The translations under genes were made by a program, and so were the position numbers. 64,000 nt of DNA from contig NZ_STGL01000009.1 of the NCBI RefSeq assembly GCF_004919085.1, positions 62,001 to 126,000 on the forward strand, in the 5' to 3' direction. The notes beneath the pieces are model-generated. The model was not told the DNA's origin and ran no database searches. It saw only the letters and a program-made list of their open reading frames with translations. Positions 1 through 8,078 of this stretch are shown here, piece after piece (the stretch's first letter is position 1; each line of letters opens with the position of its first letter). The stretch comes from Nocardioides sp. GY 10127. Lineage in GTDB: Bacteria > Actinomycetota > Actinomycetes > Propionibacteriales > Nocardioidaceae.

Positions 1-278
1 CCGAACTCCTCGGGGCTCGTGGGCTCGGCCCGCTCGCCCCAGACGTCCGCCACGAGGACGGGGTGGCCGAGGGCGGTCAGGCGGTCGGCGACAGCCAGCA
101 TGTCCTCGCCGGCCCCGTAGGCGTCCGGGAGGACGAGGACGGCGGTGGCCCCCTCGGGCGTGGAGGCGGGCTCGACCACGTGGCCGCGCATGAGCGCGCC
201 GTCCACCGTGTACTCGAGGTCGCGGCGGGTGCTCCCGGGGTGGGAGACCTCGCGGCTGAGCAGGTCGTTCGTGGCCAT
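1..278 (-). CDS. Dienelactone hydrolase family protein (3' part cut off by window edge)
   Basis: The first 92 residues are visible; the rest runs off the window. The visible part reads like the N-terminal half of the alpha/beta-hydrolase dienelactone hydrolase family: a substrate-loading segment, then a strand with LVLPDAYGAGEDM and a helix followed by PVLVADVWGE. The catalytic Cys/Asp/His region lies outside the window. ATG at 278 is preceded by AGAGGA six bases upstream. The gene is divergent from the ABC operon at 643 and shares the upstream region that holds two GntR-type palindromes, so it may belong to the same catabolic regulon. That family opens lactone rings such as dienelactones. 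The assignment to the island is inference. Confidence 0.75.
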   Translation of the reverse strand, partial: MATNDLLSREVSHPGSTRRDLEYTVDGALMRGHVVEPASTPEGATAVLVLPDAYGAGEDMLAVADRLTALGHPVLVADVWGERAEPTSPEEF

Positions 279-422
279 GTCGTCCTCTCGTGCGAAGGCG
301 TGCCGGCGACCGCGGAGGGCGGTGCTCGGCGCTTCCTGCCCCGCGTGGCGGGGCCTTCCGGACGTCCGTGCACGGGTGACCGCGGTCACCCGGAGACGGA
401 CGCAGAGGGACCCTAGGCCAGA

Positions 423-432
423 TCGTGTACGA
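423..432. promoter_or_regulatory. GntR-type operator, copy 1 (TCGTGTACGA)
   Basis: The extended site GATCGTGTACGATC has perfect 6-bp inverted arms around a 2-bp centre. The same core TCGTNNACGA recurs at 497 and 8040, each time upstream of genes of the catabolic island. The likely binder is one of the two GntR proteins encoded at 7871 and 9518. Confidence 0.65.
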
Positions 433-496
433 TCTCAAGCACGATTTGACAGGCTCGAATCTGGGACTTGCATCACAGGAAATCGCATATATGGTT

Positions 497-506
497 TCGT
501 ACACGA
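497..506. promoter_or_regulatory. GntR-type operator, copy 2 (TCGTACACGA)
   Basis: Second copy of the TCGTNNACGA palindrome, 74 bp from the first (about seven helical turns), so the two could be bound cooperatively. It lies 136 bp before the permease start. Confidence 0.65.
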
Positions 507-642
507 TCGTCCCGAGTGAGCGCCGTCACGCTCCTCGCCGGCCCTGGGCTGACCGCCCGGGACCCACCCGGAACAGCCCCGGGCGCCCGACGCCCGACCC
601 GCACGCACGCCACTCCCGCTCTCGCGAAGAGGAGCCCCACGC

Positions 643-1668
643 ATGTCCGAGCAGTCCTCCGCCACGGCCGTCGCGCCGCCGGGCAAGCCCGACCCGGCCC
701 CCGCCCCCGCCCGGTCCCCGCACAGCGGCGCCGGCTGGTTCGCCGCGCGCTTCGCCGTCATCGGTGTCTGGCTGCTGCTGGCCGTCCTCTACGGCGTCCT
801 GCGGCCCGAGACCTTCCTGACCGCCGGCTCCTTCAAGGTGGTCTTCGGCTCCCAGCAGGCGCTGGTGTTCCTCACCGCCGCCCTGCTCTGCACGATCGTC
901 GTGGGCGAGTTCGTCGACATGTCTGTCGCCTCGAACTTCGGCCTCGCCGCCGTGCTCGTCACCGTCCTCAACGTCCAGCACGAGTGGGGCGTCTGGTCCG
1001 CCGCGCTCGCCGCCGTCGTCGCCTCGACCGCCGTGGGGTTCGTCAACGGCTGGCTGGTGGTGAAGATGGGGGTCAACACCATCGTCGTCACCCTGGGCAT
1101 GGGGACGTTCCTGCTCGGCGTCTCGCTCTGGCTCACCGACCTCATGCCGGTGAGCGGGCTCCCGTCCGACTTCAAGATGATCGCCCTGCAGCAGGTGGCG
1201 GGCCTCCCGATCAGCTTCTTCTACGGCCTGGCCCTCATGCTCGGCTTCGCCTACGTCCTCCAGGTCACCCCGCTCGGCCGCAACCTGCGCTTCGTGGGGG
1301 AGAACCGCGAGGTCGCCCGCCTGGCCGGCGTCCGCGTCACCCGCGTGCGCTGGGGCGCCTTCACCACCGCGGGCCTCATCGCCGGCCTCGGCGGCGTCAT
1401 CTCCGCCGCGGCCACCGGCGGCTTCGACCCCAACTCCTCCCAGGCCTACCTGCTGCCGATCTTCGCGGCGACGTTCCTGGGCACCGCGATCCTCCAGCCC
1501 GGTCGGTTCAACCCCATGGGCACCTGGATCGCCGTCTACTTCCTCGCCACCGGCGTGCTGGGTCTCCAGCTGCTGGGCGCGACCTCCTGGGTCTCGAGCG
1601 TCTTCTACGGCGGCGTCCTCGTGCTCGCCGTGACCCTCTCGACCCGCCTGCACCAGCGGGCCCGCTGA
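643..1668 (+). CDS. ABC transporter permease, ribose/branched-type (BPD_transp_2)
   Basis: A 341-residue polytopic membrane protein with about 8-10 hydrophobic segments after a Pro/Ala-rich cytoplasmic N-terminus of about 30 residues. It resembles RbsC-type permeases, with the conserved segment PLGRNLRFVGENREVARLAG. SD AAGAGGAG precedes the ATG. It is the first gene of an importer with a lipoprotein SBP (1814) and a double-NBD ATPase (2974). Only one permease gene is present, which is normal for this subfamily, where the permease dimerises. The substrate is not deducible from sequence; the neighbours suggest a small acid, lactone or sugar-like catabolite. Confidence 0.85.
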   Translation: MSEQSSATAVAPPGKPDPAPAPARSPHSGAGWFAARFAVIGVWLLLAVLYGVLRPETFLTAGSFKVVFGSQQALVFLTAALLCTIVVGEFVDMSVASNFGLAAVLVTVLNVQHEWGVWSAALAAVVASTAVGFVNGWLVVKMGVNTIVVTLGMGTFLLGVSLWLTDLMPVSGLPSDFKMIALQQVAGLPISFFYGLALMLGFAYVLQVTPLGRNLRFVGENREVARLAGVRVTRVRWGAFTTAGLIAGLGGVISAAATGGFDPNSSQAYLLPIFAATFLGTAILQPGRFNPMGTWIAVYFLATGVLGLQLLGATSWVSSVFYGGVLVLAVTLSTRLHQRAR

Positions 1669-1813
1669 CGCCCTCGGAACGTCCGGTCCCGTCGCTCCAC
1701 CCGGCACCACGCACCACCGGCTCCACCCAGCACGTCTCAGCACGACCCAGCACCACCCGTCACCGCGCGTCCCTCGTGACGCACAGCTGAAGCACCCAGA
1801 AAGGGCCCTTCCG

Positions 1814-2977
1814 ATGACCCACCTCGCCAGGCCGAAGAAGTCCGGCCTCGCCCGCGCCGCCGTGGCGGCCGTCGCGCTCACCACGCTCAGCCTCTCGCTC
1901 GTCGCCTGCGGCAGCGACTCCGGCGCCGACGACTCCTCCAGCGCCTCCGACGACTCCACGATGTCGGCCGAGCTCGAGGCCCTGACCAAGCCGGTCGACT
2001 CCTACGACCTGCCCTCGGAGAGCCTCGACGCCTCCTCCCTGGCCGGCGAGACGATCTACTACATCCCGATCACCTCGCAGTCGCCGCAGTTCGCCGTCAC
2101 CCAGGCCGCGCTGAAGAACGCGCTGGACGCCGTCGACATCTCGCTCCAGGTCTGCGACGGCAAGGCCACGCCGACCGACGTGAGCGCCTGCGTCACCCAG
2201 GCCACCGAGGCGAAGGCGGGCGCGATCATCACCGACGCGATCCCCTACGCGCTGGCCGCCAACGCCTTCGACGACGCGCAGGCCGCGGGCATCCCGATCG
2301 TCAACACCAACCAGCTCGCGAGCGACGACTACCCGGCCTCCGACACCCTCGCCTACATCGAGGCCAGCGGCTCGGCCATGCAGGAGGCGCTGGCCGAGTG
2401 GGTCATCGCGGACTCCGACGGCTCCGGCCAGGTCCTCATCAACCAGGGCACCGACGGCCCCGCGCCGGCGGTCTTCGTCGCCGCCGGCCAGAAGGTCTAC
2501 GACGACTCCTGCGACGGCTGCAAGGTGACCGTCAACGAGGTGTCCTCGGCGAACTTCTCGCTCATCACGCCCTCCACGAGCGCCGCGCTGGTCAAGGACC
2601 CCTCGATCACCTACGTGGTCTCCCAGTTCGAGCAGTACCTCCAGCCCACCGAGGCCGGCGTCCAGCAGACGTCGCGCACCGACATCAAGGGCCTCACCGG
2701 CTCGGTCCAGCTCAGCGGCCTCAAGGCGCTGGCGAGCGGCGACTTCCTCTACGCGGCCGCCGGCCAGGCCTCGGCCTTCTCCGGCTGGGCCGACGCGGAC
2801 GTCGCGATGCGGCTCATGCTCGGGATGGACGTGCCGACCTACACGATCCCGGTCCGCCTGTTCACGCGGGACACGATCGACGACGTGACCCTCACCGACG
2901 CCGCCGAGGCCTCGGGCGAGTGGTACGGCCCGACCACCTTCCCCGAGGACTTCGAGAAGCTCTGGGGCGTGAAGTGA
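1814..2977 (+). CDS. Substrate-binding lipoprotein of the ribose-type ABC importer
   Basis: 387 residues with a lipoprotein signal: a basic N-terminus, a hydrophobic core and lipobox LVAC with lipid-carrying Cys32, followed by a Ser/Asp-rich linker. The mature part has the two-lobed periplasmic-binding-protein type 1 layout (YYIPITSQSPQF near residue 80 at the start of lobe 1; repeated Asp/Asn ligand-site segments). An AAAGGG SD lies before ATG 1814. It is expected to be anchored on the outer face of the membrane and deliver ligand to the 643 permease. Confidence 0.85.
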   Translation: MTHLARPKKSGLARAAVAAVALTTLSLSLVACGSDSGADDSSSASDDSTMSAELEALTKPVDSYDLPSESLDASSLAGETIYYIPITSQSPQFAVTQAALKNALDAVDISLQVCDGKATPTDVSACVTQATEAKAGAIITDAIPYALAANAFDDAQAAGIPIVNTNQLASDDYPASDTLAYIEASGSAMQEALAEWVIADSDGSGQVLINQGTDGPAPAVFVAAGQKVYDDSCDGCKVTVNEVSSANFSLITPSTSAALVKDPSITYVVSQFEQYLQPTEAGVQQTSRTDIKGLTGSVQLSGLKALASGDFLYAAAGQASAFSGWADADVAMRLMLGMDVPTYTIPVRLFTRDTIDDVTLTDAAEASGEWYGPTTFPEDFEKLWGVK

Positions 2978-4569
2978 CCTCGTCGGCCGACGCCACCCCC
3001 GCCGGCCGCGGTGCCCAGGCACCGCGGCTGGCGGTGGAGGACCTGTCCATCACCTTCGGGCGCACCCAGGTGCTGCACGACGTCGCCTTCGACGTCCGCC
3101 CCGGGGAGATCCACGCGCTCGTGGGCCAGAACGGCTCCGGCAAGTCGACGGTGGCCAAGATCCTCACGGGCCTCTACAGCCCGGACGCCGGCAGCCGGGT
3201 GAGCGTGGACGGCCACGCCCTCTCGCTGCCGGTCCGCCCGGACGAGGCCCGCTCCCGCGGGGTCGCCGTCGTGCACCAGAGCCTCGGCCTGGTCAAGGAC
3301 GCGACCGTGCTGGAGAACGCGCGCGTCGGTCGACTCACCGGCTCGAGGTTCCTGCGGCGCATCGACTGGAAGGCCGAGGCGGCGGCGACGGAGGCGGTCT
3401 TCGAGCGCCTCGGCCGCCGCATCCCGCTCGACGTCCCGGTCGGCAGCCTGCGCGAGGACGAGCGGGCGACCGTCGCGATCGCCCGGGCGCTGCAGGACAT
3501 CTCGCCCGGCACCGGGCTCATCATCTTCGACGAGTCCACCCGCTCGCTGGGCCGCGATGCCCTCGAGCAGTTCTTCGCCATGCTGGACGGCGTGGTCGCG
3601 ACCGGCACGGCCGCGCTGCTCATCACCCACCGCCTCGAGGAGGTCGTGGACGCGGCCGACCGCGTGACGGTGCTGCGTGACGGCCGCGCGGTCGTCGCCG
3701 GCCGCGAGGTCGCCGGCCTCGACAAGCCGGGGCTGGCCTCCCTCATGCTCGGCCGCAACGCGGCCGACCTGGAGGAGCGCGAGCCGGCCCACGTCCGCAC
3801 CGAGGAGAAGCCCGTCGAGGTGCGCCGGCTCACCGGCCTGCGCGTCCGTGACGTCTCCTTCGACGTCCGGCCCGGGGAGGTCCTCGGCCTCACCGGCCTC
3901 GGCGGCTCCGGCTACGACGACGTGCCCTACCTGCTCACCGGCGTGAGCGCCGCGACGGAGGGCACGGTCTCGCTGCCGCGCGGGCCGGTGCGGGTCAAGA
4001 AGCTCTCCCCGGCCAAGGCGGTCGACGCCGGCATGGCGCTCGTCCCCGAGGGCCGCGAGCACGCGGGCCTCGCGGTCGCCATGACCGTGGCGGAGAACAT
4101 CGCGTTCCCGCAGACGGCGCCGCGCGCCGGCGTCCTGCCGCTGGCGGCGCACGCCGAGCGCACGCGCGCCGAGGAGTGGATCGAGAAGCTGGACGTCCGT
4201 CCGCCGCTGCCGCACGCGGTCGTCGGCAACCTCTCCGGCGGCAACCAGCAGAAGGTGCTCCTGGCGAAGTGGCTGGCCACCGACCCGGACCTGCTGGTCC
4301 TGCACGAGCCCACCCAGGCCGTGGACGTCGGCGCCCGGCAGATCATCGTCGCCGCCGTCCGGGCGGCCGCCGCCGAGGGCCGGGCCGTCGTGGTCGCGGG
4401 CTCGGACGAGAACGAGATCGCGCTGCTGTGCGACCGCGTGCTCGTCTTCTCCGACGGCGTCGTCCGCGAGGAGCTGACCGGCGAGATCATGCCTCAGGAC
4501 GTCGTCTCCGCGATCTACACCGACGCCCCCCGCAGCCGCCTGCGCGAGCGCAGCGCCGCGGCGGGCTAG
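2974..4569 (+). CDS. ABC importer ATPase with two nucleotide-binding domains (RbsA/XylG type)
   Basis: I take GTG 2974, which overlaps the preceding stop as GTGA, giving 531 residues. Domain 1 has Walker A GQNGSGKST and Walker B ending IIFDEST, with a degenerate signature (SLREDERATVAIARAL). Domain 2 has the reduced P-loop usual for the second half (GLGGSGYDD), a full LSGGNQQK signature and Walker B LLVLHEPTQAVDVG. This is the standard asymmetric arrangement of sugar-type ATPases. It energises the 643/1814 importer. Confidence 0.9.
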   Translation: MTSSADATPAGRGAQAPRLAVEDLSITFGRTQVLHDVAFDVRPGEIHALVGQNGSGKSTVAKILTGLYSPDAGSRVSVDGHALSLPVRPDEARSRGVAVVHQSLGLVKDATVLENARVGRLTGSRFLRRIDWKAEAAATEAVFERLGRRIPLDVPVGSLREDERATVAIARALQDISPGTGLIIFDESTRSLGRDALEQFFAMLDGVVATGTAALLITHRLEEVVDAADRVTVLRDGRAVVAGREVAGLDKPGLASLMLGRNAADLEEREPAHVRTEEKPVEVRRLTGLRVRDVSFDVRPGEVLGLTGLGGSGYDDVPYLLTGVSAATEGTVSLPRGPVRVKKLSPAKAVDAGMALVPEGREHAGLAVAMTVAENIAFPQTAPRAGVLPLAAHAERTRAEEWIEKLDVRPPLPHAVVGNLSGGNQQKVLLAKWLATDPDLLVLHEPTQAVDVGARQIIVAAVRAAAAEGRAVVVAGSDENEIALLCDRVLVFSDGVVREELTGEIMPQDVVSAIYTDAPRSRLRERSAAAG

Positions 4570-4700
4570 GCCCACCGGCCGCCTCCACCCGCAGCTCCAC
4601 CCGCCGTCACCACCAGTCGTCACCACCTCCCCGACGCCGCGACGACGCGAGCGCCAGCACCCAGGCTCGAGAACGAGCGAAGAGAGAAGGAACCACCGTC

Positions 4701-5750
4701 ATGACCGTGGTCGACATCAACATCCACCACCTGCCCGAGGACCTCTTCAGCAACCCCAAGATTCTCAACGGCTTCCTCGACAGCGCCCCACGCGGGTTCG
4801 GCGAGATCGCCCGCGTCGAGGAGATCGCGGACGGCCGCCAGCAGCTCATCCTCGAGAAGCCCGCCGGCTACCAGAACCTCAACTACGTCGACGGCGACTA
4901 CTCCGCCGAGGCCAAGCTCGCCGCCATGGACGACGCCGGCGTCGACTACGGCATCATGCGCGTGCCCGTGTGGCAGGAGTGGCTGGGCCTCGACACCTGC
5001 CGCGAGGTCAACGACAACGCCTCCGAGATCGTCAAGCGCTCGAACGGTCGGCTCTTCTCCACCGCGTGCGTCCCGCCGTGGGGCGGCAAGGAGAACATCT
5101 ACGAGCTCGAGCGCTGCGTCGGCGAGCTCGGCGCCGTCGGCGTCCAGCTCGCCTGCCACTACGGCCAGCTCTACCTCGACGACCCGGTGTTCGAGCCCTA
5201 CCTCAAGGTGATCGAGAAGCTCGACATCCCCGTGATCGTCCACCACACCCCGCTGCCGGTGGAGTGGAAGTCGGTCATCGACTACCAGAACCTGCGCCGC
5301 GAGTACGGCCGCATCGTCGACCAGGCCACGGCCGTCGGCCGCGAGCTCTTCAGCGGCATGTTCGACAAGATGCCCGGCCTGCGGTTCGTGCACACGATGT
5401 TCGGCGGCAACTGGTTCGCCAACACCGCGCTGCTGACCCCGCACCAGTCGAACAAGAAGGAGGCGATCAACCGCCTCGACCCGACCGGCGGCGACAAGAT
5501 CGCGCAGTACCTCGAGAACAACCTCTACTTCGACATGACCCACCCCCACTCGTGGGGCAAGGACCAGGTCGAGTGCGCGATCAAGGTCAACGGCGCCGAC
5601 CACTACATGTTCGGCTCCTCGTTCCCGGTCTTCTACGGCTGGATGAGCCAGGGCGTGGACTTCCTCAAGAACACCATCGAGGTCACGGACGCCGAGCGCG
5701 AGGCGATCCTCTCCGGCAACGCCGCGCGGCTGTTCAACCTGCCCATCTGA
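4701..5750 (+). CDS. Amidohydrolase_2 family metal-dependent hydrolase/decarboxylase
   Basis: 349 residues with the TIM-barrel layout of the ACMSD / gamma-resorcylate decarboxylase-like amidohydrolases: N-terminal INIHHLP (HxH-like), central VIVHHTPLP, FVHTMFGGNWFAN and C-terminal MFGSSFP where many relatives have GTDYP-type metal ligands. SD AGAGAAGGA precedes ATG 4701. It follows the importer by 131 bp and is followed by the DUF3500 gene. It could decarboxylate or hydrolyse the imported compound. The C-terminal Asp ligand of many relatives appears to be Ser here, so metal use and chemistry are uncertain. Confidence 0.75.
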   Translation: MTVVDINIHHLPEDLFSNPKILNGFLDSAPRGFGEIARVEEIADGRQQLILEKPAGYQNLNYVDGDYSAEAKLAAMDDAGVDYGIMRVPVWQEWLGLDTCREVNDNASEIVKRSNGRLFSTACVPPWGGKENIYELERCVGELGAVGVQLACHYGQLYLDDPVFEPYLKVIEKLDIPVIVHHTPLPVEWKSVIDYQNLRREYGRIVDQATAVGRELFSGMFDKMPGLRFVHTMFGGNWFANTALLTPHQSNKKEAINRLDPTGGDKIAQYLENNLYFDMTHPHSWGKDQVECAIKVNGADHYMFGSSFPVFYGWMSQGVDFLKNTIEVTDAEREAILSGNAARLFNLPI

Positions 5751-5876
5751 GGCTGCTCCCGCGAGGGCCCCGCGGCGTCGGCCACCGGCCGGCGCCGCGG
5801 TCCCGCCGCACCTGATCCACGCGTGCCTGATCCACACGCACCTGACAGACCTGCACCAGACCGAGAGGAGGACCCG

Positions 5877-7178
5877 ATGGGGTCCGCACCCGAGGAGGAC
5901 ATCGACGGCTTCTTCACCACGGCCCGCACCGCGGGCCGGGCGGAGGCCGTCGAGCTGCCGGAGGGCAGCTACCTCACCTTCCTGCACGACCTGGACGACC
6001 CGATGCTCGCCGACGTGCGGGGCATGTCCTACGAGGAGTTCACGGCCGACCGGTACCAGGCGCCGTTCCTGCGGGAGCTGCTGGAGTACTGGGACGGGCT
6101 GTACGCCGAGCCGTTCGTCGGCCTCACCAGCGACGGGACCGTCCTCGAGGGCGTCTACCCGCTGCCGGCCGAGCCGGTCGCCGACGCCACGCAGGCCAAG
6201 GCGGCCGAGGCGCTGCTCGACGTCCTCTCCCCGGAGGAGGCGGAGCGGCTGCGGTACCCCTTCGACGCCCCGGACTGGCGCGGGTGGAGCAACCCCGAGT
6301 TCGTCTTCCACCGCAACGGCCTGCGCCTGGAGGACCTCGACACCGAGAAGCAGGACGCCGCGATGGCGCTCGTGCAGGCCTCCCTCTCGCCCGCGGGCTA
6401 CGCGCGGGTCGTGGAGGCGATGGACCTCAACGGCTACCTCGGCGAGCTCGTCGACCTGCCGACGATCATGAACAACCGCAGCTACTGGTTCTCGCTCTTC
6501 GGCGACCCGGACCCGCTGCGCCCCTGGGGCTGGCAGCTCTTCGGCCACCACGTCGCGCTCAACTTCGTCTCCGTCGGCGGCCGGCACGTCATCGCGCCGG
6601 TCTTCCTGGGCGCCGAGCCCGCGCTCACCGAGGGGCAGCGGCCGCCGCTGTTCGAGACCCGCGAGGAGACCGCCCTGCGGCTCGTGGCGTCGCTGACGCC
6701 CGCGCAGCGCGAGCAGGCCGTCGTCTTCGACTCGGTGCTCGACGAGGCGATGCCCGAGGGACGCATCCACCCCGCGGACGAGCGGCACGTGGCCGGCGCG
6801 TTCCGCGACAACCGGGTCGTCCCCTACGAGGGCGTCCGGGTCGCCGACCTGGACGCCGAGCAGCAGGCCCTGGTGCGCGCGGTCGTGGAGGACTTCCTGC
6901 TCCTCCTGGTCGACGACCAGCGGGCGCTCACGATGGCCGACTACGACGCCCAGCTCGGCGAGACCTGGTTCTCCTGGTACGGCGGCACGGACGGCAGCAA
7001 GCCCTTCTACCTGCGCGTGCAGAGCCCGGTCGTCATCGCCGAGCTCGACCACCACGCGGGCGTGTGGCTCTCCAACCGCCTCCCGGCGCGCTTCCACGTC
7101 CACACCACCCTGCGCCACCCGAACGCGGGCGACTACGGGACGGCCCTGGCCCGCGCCTGGGCCGAGCAGACGGACTGA
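5877..7178 (+). CDS. DUF3500-like protein of unknown function
   Basis: 433 residues, starting at ATG 5877 directly behind GAGAGGAGG. The pattern (N-terminal helical part, a central NRSYWFSLFGDP..PWGWQLFGHHVALNF region, then PVFLGAEPA, and C-terminal TWFSWYGGTD..FYLRVQSPVVIAELDHH) resembles what I remember of the DUF3500 family. No signal peptide or membrane segment is visible. The conserved His clusters (GHH, DHH, HVHTT) could form a metal or catalytic site, but that is inference. It is sandwiched between the amidohydrolase and GntR genes, which suggests a catabolic enzymatic role. Confidence 0.7.
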   Translation: MGSAPEEDIDGFFTTARTAGRAEAVELPEGSYLTFLHDLDDPMLADVRGMSYEEFTADRYQAPFLRELLEYWDGLYAEPFVGLTSDGTVLEGVYPLPAEPVADATQAKAAEALLDVLSPEEAERLRYPFDAPDWRGWSNPEFVFHRNGLRLEDLDTEKQDAAMALVQASLSPAGYARVVEAMDLNGYLGELVDLPTIMNNRSYWFSLFGDPDPLRPWGWQLFGHHVALNFVSVGGRHVIAPVFLGAEPALTEGQRPPLFETREETALRLVASLTPAQREQAVVFDSVLDEAMPEGRIHPADERHVAGAFRDNRVVPYEGVRVADLDAEQQALVRAVVEDFLLLLVDDQRALTMADYDAQLGETWFSWYGGTDGSKPFYLRVQSPVVIAELDHHAGVWLSNRLPARFHVHTTLRHPNAGDYGTALARAWAEQTD

Positions 7179-7871
7179 TCAGCCGTGGTCGACGTCGAGC
7201 CCCGCACCGGCGGGCACAGCAGCACCGGGGGAGGCGCCCTCGGCACGGGCGACCGCCTCCACGGTGTTGATCTCGTGCTGCCGGGCGGCGGCCTCGACGG
7301 CGGCCGGGTCGGCGCCCGCCTCGATCAGCTCGAGGATGCTGTCGTGCTCGGCGACGGCCGCCTGGGCGCGTCCGGGGGCGTACCAGAAGGCCGAGCGACG
7401 GATGACCTCGAGCCGGGCCCACTCGTTGCGGACCATGCCGAGCAGCCGCTCGTCGCCGCAGCGCGAGGCCAGGAGCAGGTGGAAGTCGCGGTTGAGCCGG
7501 CCGAAGCGGGCCGGGTCGAAGGCGGCGAGCGCCTCGTTCATCTCGCGGTTGAGCCCGCGCGCCTCGGCGAGCTGCTCGGGCGAGAGGTGCGGGGCGGAGA
7601 GCGCCGTGGCCCAGCCGCCGATGCGGGCCAGCAGGTTGAGGCCGCGGGCCCAGGCGTCGGTGTCGAAGGTGCGGACGAGGGCGCCCACGTTCGGCACGAT
7701 CTCGACCCAGCCCTCGGCCTCGAGCCGTCGCAGGGACTCGCGCCACGGCACCGAGGAGATGCCGTGAGCCCGCACCAGCTGGTCGATGACCAGGCGGTGC
7801 CCGGGGGAGTAGGTGCCGTCCATGATCCCCGCCTTGAGGATCTCGAAGCACTGCTCGGCCTTGCTGGCCAC
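7179..7871 (-). CDS. GntR-family transcriptional regulator (FCD type)
   Basis: I choose GTG 7871, with AGGGGAGG eight bases upstream, giving 230 residues. The N-terminal winged helix spans about residues 1-70 (ILKAGIMDGTYSPG..LVRAHGISSVPWRESLRRLEAEG) and is followed by an all-helical FCD ligand domain with the metal/ligand residues D..NRDFH and AEHDSI. It is convergent with the DUF3500 gene (no gap) and divergent from the FAH-RraA gene, with a TCGTATACGA palindrome in the shared promoter. It is therefore a good candidate regulator of the island. Confidence 0.85.
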   Translation of the reverse strand: MASKAEQCFEILKAGIMDGTYSPGHRLVIDQLVRAHGISSVPWRESLRRLEAEGWVEIVPNVGALVRTFDTDAWARGLNLLARIGGWATALSAPHLSPEQLAEARGLNREMNEALAAFDPARFGRLNRDFHLLLASRCGDERLLGMVRNEWARLEVIRRSAFWYAPGRAQAAVAEHDSILELIEAGADPAAVEAAARQHEINTVEAVARAEGASPGAAVPAGAGLDVDHG

Positions 7872-8039
7872 GAGGTCGGCCTCCCCTCCGGGGGCTCGGC
7901 CCCTGCTCGTCGTCCGCGCGGACCTGCGGCCCGCGACCGGCGCGAGGGGCGGAGAGCGTCGGCGCTCGCACTCTAGCGGCCGTCCGTGCCGCCGCCGCGC
8001 ACAACCGGCGCACAACTTCTCCGGACACCAGACACGATT

Positions 8040-8049
8040 TCGTATACGA
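8040..8049. promoter_or_regulatory. GntR-type operator, copy 3 (TCGTATACGA)
   Basis: A perfect 10-bp palindrome with the same TCGTNNACGA core as the sites at 423 and 497, and the same flanks TT...TG/TC. It lies 30 bp before the FAH-RraA start and within the divergent promoter of the 7871 GntR gene. Confidence 0.7.
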
Positions 8050-8078
8050 TGCACGACCATGGAAGGCGGAGCACCCCG

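Larger units (their letters stand above)
279..642. other. 364-bp divergent regulatory region
   Basis: No gene is supported here. The region separates the hydrolase (minus) from the ABC permease (plus) and is locally AT-richer between about 420 and 510. It contains two palindromes of the form TCGTNNACGA (described separately) and a TTGACA hexamer at 446-451 that could be a -35 element, without a convincing -10 at standard spacing. Confidence 0.5.

Noticed and set aside
446..451. TTGACA considered as the -35 of the importer promoter
   Set aside because: No acceptable -10 is found at 16-18 bp spacing, so I did not call a promoter.
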